Part shown: piece by piece, positions 7,487 through 12,879 of the stretch
Numbering within the stretch: position 1 is the stretch's first letter
Layout of the letters: each line of letters begins with the position of its first letter
Origin: Pseudomonadota bacterium
Lineage (GTDB): Bacteria; Desulfobacterota; Desulfobacteria; Desulfobacterales; Desulfobacteraceae
Assembly: GCA_018816605.1 (NCBI GenBank)
Contig: JAHIVS010000659.1
Coordinates: 1 to 20,008 of the forward strand
Length of the DNA: 20,008 bases
Direction of reading: 5' to 3'
Made by a program: the position numbers and the translations under genes
Notes under the pieces: model-generated
What the model was told of the DNA's origin: nothing
What the model saw: the letters and a program-made list of their open reading frames with translations, nothing else
Databases searched by the model: none

Positions 7487-7502
7487 AGCAAGTGTTGTGC
7501 CA
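7487..7502 (-). promoter_or_regulatory. Sigma-54 promoter of usp-acuB-usp-usp operon
   Basis: The minus strand reads TGGCAC-AACAC-TTGCT, a full match to the -24/-12 consensus with correct spacing. It differs by a single base from the promoter at 4910-4925. The predicted start is near 7476, about 150 bases before the ATG at 7326. The enhancer-like element lies 105 bp upstream. Confidence 0.85.
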
Positions 7503-7606
7503 TTTCCTTAAAAAAATCACAAAAGCGTTGCCCCGGGGTCTCATCCGGGCTCCAATGCCCTGTGACGACAATCTGATTTATGGCAGATATCAACCATCTA
7601 AGTTTT

Positions 7607-7629
7607 CAGTGTGTAAAAAAAACGGACAC
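7607..7629 (-). promoter_or_regulatory. Putative enhancer (UAS), copy 2, between divergent sigma-54 promoters
   Basis: The minus strand starts GTGTCCGTTTTTTTT and ends ACACACTG, identical at 20 of 23 positions to 5025-5047. It lies 105 bp from the usp promoter and 41 bp from the promoter of the cobalamin adenosyltransferase on the other side, so one bound activator could serve both. Confidence 0.65.
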
Positions 7630-7669
7630 AGGCTAGGGCTGAAATCAATTGCAAAAAAGTGTTCTTAAA

Positions 7670-7685
7670 TGGTACAATTTTTGCT
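7670..7685 (+). promoter_or_regulatory. Sigma-54 promoter of cobalamin adenosyltransferase gene
   Basis: The plus strand reads TGGTAC-AATTT-TTGCT, matching the -24/-12 consensus (TGGYAC-N5-TTGCW). The predicted start near 7696 leaves about 84 bases to the ATG at 7780. Confidence 0.75.
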
Positions 7686-7779
7686 GTTGTTTTTCCGACA
7701 ACGGTTACCAAACCGCTCCTGCAATTTGAAAATCAGGGTTATCCGGTTGCGGCAGCCATCATTATAAAAGGGAAAATAT

Positions 7780-8349
7780 ATGAAACTATATACGGGCAGA
7801 GGAGATGACGGGAATGCAGGCCTTCTCAGCGGAGAGCGCGTACCCAAAAGCCATGAACGGATTGATGCTTTAGGCGACATCGACGAACTGGGGTCTGCAC
7901 TGGGCATTTTCCGCGCGGGGTTGACCCGGGAAACACAGGCAGCAGGCAGACATATCCGGCGGATCCAGTCGGACCTTATGAATATCGGCGCTTGCCTTTC
8001 CGCCTGGCGTGATGCCCCCATCCTCGACAGGCTAAAAAAAATAAACGAGGCAGATATCCAATTTCTGGAAACATCCATTGATTCCATTCAGGAACTTCTA
8101 CCCGAACTCAAGGGGTTTGTGCTTCCGGGAGGTCATCCCTCAGAAGCCTGGGCCCATTTTGCACGTTCGGTTTGCCGCCGTGCGGAACGGAAAATTGCCG
8201 CCCTGTCCATAGAGTTAAAGGTTGGCCGGCCGCCCAAACAGATCAAACCGATCCTTGTTTATCTTAACCGCTTGTCAGACTATCTGTTTGTACTTGGCCG
8301 GTATTGCAATCACCTGGAGAATATACCAGATGACATCTGGAAAATATGA
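7780..8349 (+). CDS. PduO-type cob(I)alamin adenosyltransferase
   Basis: The 189-residue protein has the ATP-site start KLYTGRGDDGNAGLLSGE (family form YTKTGDDGTTGL), the VDEL-like IDEL at 34-37 and VLPGG at 114-118. The signature VCRRAER at 131-137 and YLNRLSDYLFVLGR at 161-174 follow. Such enzymes transfer the adenosyl group of ATP to cob(I)alamin to make adenosylcobalamin for mutases and diol dehydratases. Length is normal. AAAGGGA lies 6 bases before the ATG at 7780. It is a single-gene unit, divergent from the usp-acuB operon and sharing its enhancer-like element, and is followed by a hairpin at 8381-8418. Replacement of the common T-K-T by T-G-R in the phosphate loop is slightly unusual. 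No B12-dependent enzyme is encoded nearby. Confidence 0.92.
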   Translation: MKLYTGRGDDGNAGLLSGERVPKSHERIDALGDIDELGSALGIFRAGLTRETQAAGRHIRRIQSDLMNIGACLSAWRDAPILDRLKKINEADIQFLETSIDSIQELLPELKGFVLPGGHPSEAWAHFARSVCRRAERKIAALSIELKVGRPPKQIKPILVYLNRLSDYLFVLGRYCNHLENIPDDIWKI

Positions 8350-8380
8350 TGCCCGCTTTTGGTCATGGGATACAGATGTC

Positions 8381-8418
8381 CCCCGATGAATCCTCCTGAA
8401 AATCTGCCTTCATCGGGG
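8381..8418 (+). terminator. Probable terminator after adenosyltransferase gene
   Basis: A perfect 10-bp stem CCCCGATGAA / TTCATCGGGG with an 18-base loop lies 32 bases after the stop codon and is followed by TCCTGTTTTC. The U-run is short and the loop is long, so it is of moderate strength. It lies between convergent genes and could act on both strands. Confidence 0.55.
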
Positions 8419-8452
8419 TCCTGTTTTCAAGGGGTTTCTTTATAGGGCTTCC

Positions 8453-9067
8453 CTAAAAAAAGATACCGAAACGCAGCCATTTAAACTTTTCCCGGATTTC
8501 TTGACAAACGTGTTTGCCCATTCTTACCAGGAAAATGTTTTCAGGTTTCAAACAAATATTGGGCTCGTTGGTCGCATACGCTAAGAATCCGAAGGCTGAA
8601 TAAAGACGGATCAGCATATTTCTGTAGGACTGAACACAAAGGCCTGAATAGGCAAGGTCCCATGTCCAGGAATAGGCCGCAAGATAGACAATTTTTTCCT
8701 CCAGTCGGGTATCGGAGAAAAGATGCGCAAGCAGCCGGCGTGCTAGGGCGTTTTTTCTAAACTCCCTTACCACTTCAACGGCCACCAGCTCCATGACAAT
8801 CTGCCCTCCTATCCTTGCCCATCGCTCATTTTCGTCCGGATAACCCAGGACCGAAAATCCCACAATGGTCGTGTTGTTCAACACAGCAAGTGCGACACGC
8901 CCCCCCTTCTCCACAAAATTTTCCAGTGGTTCTTTCCGGGTGTAAATGGGCGTATATCGTTCATGCCTTGTAAAATCAGGGGCAAATATCAATGAGCAAA
9001 TGCGATCCGGGGTGGGTCTTGATTCAATATGAACCCGGCCCTTTTTTGTTTCAATGCAGTGGCGAAT
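8453..9067 (-). CDS. acuA: AcuA-like GNAT acetyltransferase, probable ATT start
   Basis: The frame encodes a GNAT protein of 204 residues if begun at ATT 9067, or 179 from TTG 8992. From memory of Bacillus AcuA (210 residues) it matches throughout: an early ETKKGRVHIESRPTP segment, VGFSVLGYPDENERW, MELVAVEVVREFRKNALARRLL (the acetyl-CoA region), YSWTWDL, YRNML and a C-terminal ICLKPENIFLVRMGK...FKWLRF. AcuA acetylates and inactivates AMP-forming acetyl-CoA synthetase. The TTG start would delete the conserved N-terminal strand. AAGGGAG lies 6 bases before ATT 9067, and no ATG or GTG lies suitably near. The frame runs back in phase to the TGA that ends the kinase-like gene. In the acetyl-CoA loop the usual Q/RxxGxG is replaced by FRKNALA. 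It is last in the CBM48-kinase-acuA operon. Confidence 0.8.
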   Translation of the reverse strand: MRHCIETKKGRVHIESRPTPDRICSLIFAPDFTRHERYTPIYTRKEPLENFVEKGGRVALAVLNNTTIVGFSVLGYPDENERWARIGGQIVMELVAVEVVREFRKNALARRLLAHLFSDTRLEEKIVYLAAYSWTWDLAYSGLCVQSYRNMLIRLYSAFGFLAYATNEPNICLKPENIFLVRMGKHVCQEIREKFKWLRFGIFF

Positions 9068-9103
9068 TGTTTTCTCCCTTAAAGCCGGTTTTCCATTAAC
9101 GCC

Positions 9104-9850
9104 TCATCTGTTTTGTTTTTCCAATCCGAATTTTTGTTCATAGGCACATGCCACTATCTGGGCAGACTGATAGACACCTTTAATATGGTCCCTGTTGATA
9201 ACCAGATCAAACTCGTCAGCAGATGTTTCCTTTTTGCCATAAACCGTTCTGAAAAACGCATGCTGTTCACTGTCCATAATACTTAAGCGTGTCTGGGCCT
9301 CCGAGGTGCCGATACTCAGCATATTGGCCAGTCTGTCAACCCGGTATTCCTTGCTGCACACAAATCTTACCGACAGAACATTATGGCGGGGCAAAATCAA
9401 ATGGGTTCCCCGGCCGACAAAAATGGTGGGTTCCATATCCGAAAGCACCATCACAATCTTGACCAATTGTCTTGCATAGTCGCTTTTAAGAAACGCTTTT
9501 TCACTGGTGAGCGTGGAGAACCGCTCGCGGGTTTTGCCAGGATACCGCTCATCATAAAATTCAATTATCTTTTGTGTCAACTTGGTCTCTTTGGCCATGA
9601 ATTCCAAAATCGTTTTATCAACAACACGGAAATGAATGATTTCAGCCAGAAGATCTGCAATTTCCAGGGCTCCCACACCGATTTTCCGTGAAAAACAAAT
9701 ACTAGGACGTACCAAAGGGCTTGCCAGCGTCTGTTTCTTCTCTGCCTGCTTTTTGCTCCATGTTCTGATATACCCGTCTACCCAGGCAGCTGCATCCAAC
9801 CGTTTTTTTCCATAATCTCCCGGTTTATAGCTTTTTTCTGGTGAATTCAT
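9104..9850 (-). CDS. Cytidylate-kinase-like family protein
   Basis: The 248-residue protein matches the cytidylate-kinase-like family: a P-loop-like start ICFSRKIGVGALEIADLLAE (about residues 51-70), then VVDKTILEFMAKE. The core FVGRGTHLILPRHNVLSVRF and the lid segment YRVDRLANM...SEAQTRLSIMDSEQHAFFRTVYGKK follow, with a DLVINRD strand before the end. The P-loop lacks the classical Gly-Lys-Ser/Thr, so phosphoryl transfer is not assured; a regulatory role is possible. The first 45 residues are charged and unlike the family. The ATG at 9850 has AAGGGAG nine bases before it and is preferred over the ATG at 9883. It lies between the CBM48 gene and acuA in one operon. Family call good, substrate unknown. 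Confidence 0.85.
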   Translation of the reverse strand: MNSPEKSYKPGDYGKKRLDAAAWVDGYIRTWSKKQAEKKQTLASPLVRPSICFSRKIGVGALEIADLLAEIIHFRVVDKTILEFMAKETKLTQKIIEFYDERYPGKTRERFSTLTSEKAFLKSDYARQLVKIVMVLSDMEPTIFVGRGTHLILPRHNVLSVRFVCSKEYRVDRLANMLSIGTSEAQTRLSIMDSEQHAFFRTVYGKKETSADEFDLVINRDHIKGVYQSAQIVACAYEQKFGLEKQNR

Positions 9851-9886
9851 CTGTGTTTTCTCCCTTGGGTTTTTTAAATACATCCT

Positions 9887-10180
9887 TTATTCTGCCACGG
9901 TGAGCAAATTGTTATAGGTCCCAAAAACGTTCATCCGGGCCGGGCGATTTTCAGGATCTTCCTGCCAGAGTCCGTCTACTATATACTTGTATTCATAGGT
10001 GCCGGGTTTGAGCATCAATGTCTTTTCCCAGGTGCCCATACTTTTCTTTTTCATCGGGTGTTTTTTGTCCTGCCAGTTGTTAAAGTCTCCCATAAGCAGC
10101 ACCTCACTTGCGTTAGGGGCGTACAATAAAAATTCGACTTTTTTTCGATTTTTTATTTTCCTGGATTGTTCTTTCATCAT
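9887..10180 (-). CDS. Stand-alone CBM48 (AMPK glycogen-binding-like) domain protein
   Basis: The 97-residue protein is almost entirely one early-set/CBM48 domain: VEFLLYAPNASEVLLMGDFNNW, then GTWEKTLMLKPGTYEYKYIVDGLW, DPENRP and a final NNLLTV. The conserved FNNW, the YEYKYIVDG strand and the last Asn are present. In other proteins this domain binds glycogen or starch-type sugars, for example in AMPK beta subunits and branching enzymes. There is no catalytic domain and no glycogen gene in the window. AGGGAGG lies 6 bases before the first ATG at 10180. It opens the operon with the kinase-like gene and acuA, after a sigma-54-type promoter at 10308-10323. A short basic N-terminus (KEQSRKIKNRKK) precedes the domain. 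Its partner may be the kinase-like protein (inference). Confidence 0.9.
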   Translation of the reverse strand: MMKEQSRKIKNRKKVEFLLYAPNASEVLLMGDFNNWQDKKHPMKKKSMGTWEKTLMLKPGTYEYKYIVDGLWQEDPENRPARMNVFGTYNNLLTVAE

Positions 10181-10268
10181 TTCAAACCTCCCTTTTAAAA
10201 CAAAATTTAAAATAGCGGCACAGATTTTAAGGTACTCCCCTGTTGGTGAGTCAAGAACAGCAGATAGG

Positions 10269-10290
10269 TTTTAATTGATCCCAATTAAAA
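10269..10290. promoter_or_regulatory. Perfect 9-bp inverted repeat, possible operator
   Basis: TTTTAATTG and CAATTAAAA are exact reverse complements separated by ATCC. The AT-rich palindrome lies about 20 bp inside the predicted transcript of the CBM48 operon, just after the predicted start near 10297. It could be an operator that blocks transcription, but no repressor gene lies nearby. As an RNA hairpin it would be weak. Confidence 0.4.
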
Positions 10291-10307
10291 TCATAAAAAG
10301 GAGTCAA

Positions 10308-10323
10308 AGCAATTATTATACCA
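10308..10323 (-). promoter_or_regulatory. Sigma-54-type promoter of CBM48-kinase-acuA operon
   Basis: The minus strand reads TGGTAT-AATAA-TTGCT, with GG and GC spaced by 10 bases as in the other promoters of this window. The last C of the -24 box is T. It leaves a leader of about 115 bases before the ATG at 10180. No enhancer-like element lies at the usual 100-bp distance; the nearest is at 10629, 306 bp away. Confidence 0.65.
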
Positions 10324-10628
10324 AATCCCCGTCAAAACCATGGGACGGCAAAACGAGAATGGCATGCCTCCAAAAGGAACCAATGGTGACGGCACAAACA
10401 ATCTAAATCTGCTGCTTTAAAATAACAAAACTCAACTTTCTGACTTCGGCTTTGGAGGAAAGTGGAGGAAGGGGTCGGTTTTTTTTATGGTGCTTTTGAT
10501 CCATATTTCCGTATCAGACCGAACAAAATGCAATAAAGAAAGCCTGACCCTATTTAAATGATGACCCGAGTTAAAATCAGTCCGCTCAGAAAGTTGGGTC
10601 ACAAGATCTCTCAAAATAGAAGGGCGGT

Positions 10629-10651
10629 GTCCGTTTTCTTTGCAAAGTGTA
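10629..10651 (+). promoter_or_regulatory. Putative enhancer (UAS), copy 3
   Basis: The plus strand starts GTGTCCGTTTTCTTT and ends GCAAAGTG, matching the elements at 5025 and 7607 in most positions. The second half-site is less perfect (AAGTG for ACACTG). It lies 84 bp upstream of a weak sigma-54-like site on the plus strand and 306 bp from the CBM48-operon promoter. Confidence 0.5.
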
Positions 10652-10735
10652 AAAAAATTAAAAGTGCGCCTGCCAAATCGCCCCCCTCCGCCCCAGGATA
10701 AGCGGTATCTCTCTTTTAAATTCAATCCACGCCCA

Positions 10736-10751
10736 TGGCATGAATTTTGTA
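10736..10751 (+). promoter_or_regulatory. Weak sigma-54-like site before small ORF
   Basis: The plus strand reads TGGCAT-GAATT-TTGTA. The -24 box is good, but the essential GC of the -12 box is GT, so the site may be weak or decayed. It lies 63 bases before the ATG at 10814 and 84 bp after an enhancer-like element. Confidence 0.3.
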
Positions 10752-10813
10752 TTTTCGACAATAAAGCGAAACTCAATCGTACGACCAATTTTAATACACA
10801 AAAGGAAATATAG

Positions 10814-11047
10814 ATGGATACTTCAGCAAAGCCGACAAAATACACAGAAGGTGTCATGCTTCCAGCCCTTCACCTAAGCGGGTTGGCTGGCATTGTGACA
10901 CCCTTGGGTAGTGGAAATACAGATTACGGCCTGTCCATTCATCAGACAGCCTTTCCTATTGTTTATTTTTGCACGGAAAGCCAGGGATTCTTCCCCTCAG
11001 ACAAGAGGCGCATAGATATAAGACAGACACCCATGGGTCCATTCTAA
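10814..11047 (+). CDS. Doubtful small ORF, unknown
   Basis: The 77-residue frame starts MDTSAKPTKYTEGVMLPAL and ends RQTPMGPF. AAAGGA lies 7 bases before its ATG, and an enhancer-like element and a weak sigma-54-like site lie upstream, which argues for expression. Against this, the sequence shows no recognised domain, no clear signal peptide or membrane segment, and its composition is not strongly protein-like. It may be a small real gene or the remnant of a larger one. No terminator with a U-run follows on this strand. Confidence 0.3.
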   Translation: MDTSAKPTKYTEGVMLPALHLSGLAGIVTPLGSGNTDYGLSIHQTAFPIVYFCTESQGFFPSDKRRIDIRQTPMGPF

Positions 11048-11090
11048 GAATCGGCACCGTCAGATTTTAGGGGTATTTTTACACCCTGTA

Positions 11091-11136
11091 GAAAAACAGC
11101 CCGGAGAATGGCAGGTATGCTTTTCTCCGGGCTGTT
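11091..11136 (-). terminator. Rho-independent terminator of the sensor kinase-transporter operon
   Basis: On the minus strand a perfect 14-bp stem AACAGCCCGGAGAA / TTCTCCGGGCTGTT with a 14-base loop is followed by TTTC, and the stem itself ends in T, giving a U-run of five. It lies 38 bases after the stop of the response regulator/CBS gene at 11174 and is the clearest terminator in the window. Confidence 0.9.
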
Positions 11137-11173
11137 GGCATGGGGTTTTAAAAAAAAAGATGCCGTTCACCTG

Positions 11174-12085
11174 TCAGGATGTCAGTATTTTTTCCATTTC
11201 AAAAAACAGATCCTGCTCGCGTATCACGCCAACAATCTTGTCTGATACTTTTACAAGAAGCCGCCTCTCATTGTTTTGCAGCATGAGGTATGCCGCCTCC
11301 ATCAGGTTTGAATTGCCGTCAATGGAAATGGGCGAAGGGGACATGACCTCGGAAATGCATTTGTTCTTCATATCTTGGATTCCCTTACTGAACATTCCTT
11401 TCCAGAACATGGGGGAATATTCGATACTGTCTGCAAGGGAGGGTTTACCTGCGGACAGATAGCCGGGCATGAGCATTTCCAGCAGATTCCGGATGGTTAA
11501 TATTCCGTTTATTTGATTGTTGCGGTCCACCACAAGAATCGACCGGTGGCCGGTTTCCATCAATCGGCTGGTGGCAAGCTTGGCTGAAAAAGACTCTTTC
11601 AGCTCATTGATTGCATCCTGTATGGTTTTTTCTTCATTGATGGTGGTGTATTCTGAAAACGGAATCATCACATCCAGAATCTGGTTTTCGTTTTGAACAC
11701 AAGAGGTGTACATCTTATTTGTCAGATGACAGGCTTCTTTTATTTTTTCTGCCAGAAGGTCAATATCGCAGGGCTTGGCAAGGTAATCAAAGGCACCCTC
11801 TACAAGGGCTTGTCTTGCCGAGGGTTTCTCACCGTGGCCGGTGAGCATGATAACCGGCAGCTCCGGCTTCATCTTTTTGATTTTTTTCAAGGTTTCATGC
11901 CCGTCCATGCCCGGCATTTTTATATCCAAAATAACGACATCAGGCTCCTGGGCTATTTTTCCAAGGGCATCCTCTCCGTTTTCGGCCAGGATCGTATCAA
12001 ACCCTTTTTTTGACAATATTTTTTTTGTCGTGTCCCGAAACCTTTTTTCATCGTCCACCATTAATATTTTTATCGGTTTTATCAT
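11174..12085 (-). CDS. Response regulator receiver domain fused to a CBS pair
   Basis: The 303-residue protein has a receiver domain at 5-120: acidic pair DD at 11-12, phospho-acceptor Asp54 in VVILDIKMPGMDG, Thr in MLTGHG and Lys in YLAKP. A CBS pair follows: about 140-210 (LDVMIPFSEYTTI ... INGILTIRNLL) and 245-300 (ISEVMSPSPISID ... IVGVIREQDLF). There is no DNA-binding or enzymatic output domain, so phosphorylation may be coupled to adenine-nucleotide binding and act through protein contacts. The ATG at 12085 has GTGGAG nine bases before it; the GTG at 12100 is part of that site. It ends the operon that begins with the sensor kinase, which is its likely phosphodonor together with the second receiver protein. 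Domains firm, output unknown. Confidence 0.9.
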   Translation of the reverse strand: MIKPIKILMVDDEKRFRDTTKKILSKKGFDTILAENGEDALGKIAQEPDVVILDIKMPGMDGHETLKKIKKMKPELPVIMLTGHGEKPSARQALVEGAFDYLAKPCDIDLLAEKIKEACHLTNKMYTSCVQNENQILDVMIPFSEYTTINEEKTIQDAINELKESFSAKLATSRLMETGHRSILVVDRNNQINGILTIRNLLEMLMPGYLSAGKPSLADSIEYSPMFWKGMFSKGIQDMKNKCISEVMSPSPISIDGNSNLMEAAYLMLQNNERRLLVKVSDKIVGVIREQDLFFEMEKILTS

Positions 12086-12122
12086 TTGTTTTGTCTCCAC
12101 ATTTTTTTTGGATCTTTCCAGC

Positions 12123-12647
12123 CTATCCTCTGTAAAAGGCCAGGTATAGGGAATACAGAAAAAAGAACTGAATCGTCATGGTCAGGACCAGATTTAACAA
12201 TGCAGCCTTCCATGAAAAATTGCACGATTGTTTAAACCCTGTATAGACCAGCCACCACTTCCAGGGCTCGGTAAACCAGAAGAAAAATGACATCCAGGAC
12301 ATCAGCAGGACAATGCCCGAAGAAAAGGCAAAAACACTGAAGATCATTCCGAAATCAACTTTCCTGCCCAGGGTCATCACCATGACCATATAGCTTAAGC
12401 CCGCTGAAATAAACACCATGCCCATGCTGTTGAAAAGGAAAATCAATCCCATTTTGACCGGATTGGGATAACCTCCGGTCAAAAGGCTTGCAGATACAAA
12501 AAATATGCTACAGAGCAGACAGAACCCCAAGGATCTGATCATGGTTGTTTTACCGGAAAGTTCTGTAAAAAACCGCCTCGGCTCAATGAGGATCTGAATC
12601 ACTGCATATCCGTAAAACTGAAAGGATTGTTTCACCTGTTCAAACAT
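12123..12647 (-). CDS. Yip1-family-like integral membrane protein
   Basis: The 174-residue protein has a short cytoplasmic start ending in ILIEPRRFFTEL, a Yip1-type lead-in, and then about five hydrophobic segments: 39-60, 66-90, 101-122, 128-136 and 148-172. Such proteins are small, poorly characterised membrane proteins. The frame is open for 23 more codons, but AAGGG lies 8 bases before the ATG at 12647 and the upstream residues are not conserved-looking. It stands between the transporter/small-protein pair and the receiver-CBS gene; 37 bases separate its stop from the next start. It may assist the transporter or the receiver-CBS protein at the membrane (inference). Family call is moderate. 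Confidence 0.75.
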   Translation of the reverse strand: MFEQVKQSFQFYGYAVIQILIEPRRFFTELSGKTTMIRSLGFCLLCSIFFVSASLLTGGYPNPVKMGLIFLFNSMGMVFISAGLSYMVMVMTLGRKVDFGMIFSVFAFSSGIVLLMSWMSFFFWFTEPWKWWLVYTGFKQSCNFSWKAALLNLVLTMTIQFFFLYSLYLAFYRG

Positions 12648-12702
12648 TCTTATTCCCTTATTATAACGGGTGAATGGTGGGGACCATTCTCCTGATTTCA
12701 AA

Positions 12703-12864
12703 TCAGAACAGTCCAATTTTTGCCAATATCCCTGCCAGGAGCATGATCATGGTCATGGCGAAAAACACCTTTTGTTCCACTTGCTTGGTGAAGAAAAGCT
12801 TTCCGTCCATTGCCATAAAGTTATCAGCCCCCCTCTTTTTTGGGGGGTCTATTTTTTCATTCAT
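12703..12864 (-). CDS. Small single-pass membrane protein (53 aa)
   Basis: A 53-residue frame follows the transporter stop by 15 bases and has AAGGAG 8 bases before its ATG, as good as any ribosome site in the operon. It reads MNEKIDPPKKRGADNFMAMD, then FFTKQVEQK, and one hydrophobic segment FFAMTMIMLLAGILAKIGLF at the C-terminus. This predicts a cytoplasmic N-terminus and one C-terminal membrane helix. No family is recognised. Its position suggests a small accessory subunit of the DASS transporter. A C6...G6 hairpin lies at the start of the coding sequence and may damp its translation. Confidence 0.75.
   Translation of the reverse strand: MNEKIDPPKKRGADNFMAMDGKLFFTKQVEQKVFFAMTMIMLLAGILAKIGLF
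12830..12849 (-). other. C6/G6 hairpin in the start of the small ORF
   Basis: The minus strand reads CCCCCC, an eight-base A-rich loop, then GGGGGG, a perfect 6-bp GC stem, beginning 15 bases after the start of the 53-aa gene. It overlaps codons 6-12 and may slow or regulate translation. It is not followed by a U-run, so it is not a terminator. Confidence 0.45.
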
Positions 12865-12879
12865 ATTTGTTTCTCCTTA

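Larger units (their letters stand above)
7327..7779. other. Divergent regulatory region between usp-acuB operon and cobalamin adenosyltransferase
   Basis: No gene was found in these 453 bp. The region holds two divergent sigma-54-type promoters, minus at 7487-7502 and plus at 7670-7685, with one enhancer-like element (7607-7629) between them. The minus transcript would have a leader of about 150 bases and the plus transcript one of about 85 bases. The leader 7330-7480 contains no clear riboswitch fold; a B12 riboswitch would be expected on the plus side but the space is too short. Confidence 0.65.
10181..10813. other. Long non-coding stretch with regulatory signals
   Basis: No convincing gene is found here. 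From left to right it holds a sigma-54-type promoter for the CBM48 operon (10308-10323, minus), a 22-bp palindrome (10269-10290), an enhancer-like element (10629-10651) and a weak sigma-54-like site on the plus strand (10736-10751). An open frame at 10432-10857 on the minus strand was rejected. The middle, 10330-10620, shows nothing recognisable and might be the remains of a lost gene. Confidence 0.5.

Noticed and set aside
9104..9106. TGA between the kinase-like gene and acuA as a selenocysteine codon or readthrough site
   Set aside because: No selenocysteine-type insertion hairpin was recognised just after the TGA, and neither protein family uses selenocysteine; a separate start fits better, though readthrough is not excluded.
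10432..10857. 141-residue open frame on the minus strand
   Set aside because: No suitable ribosome site, no recognisable domain, odd composition, and it overlaps the enhancer-like element and the better-supported small ORF on the other strand.
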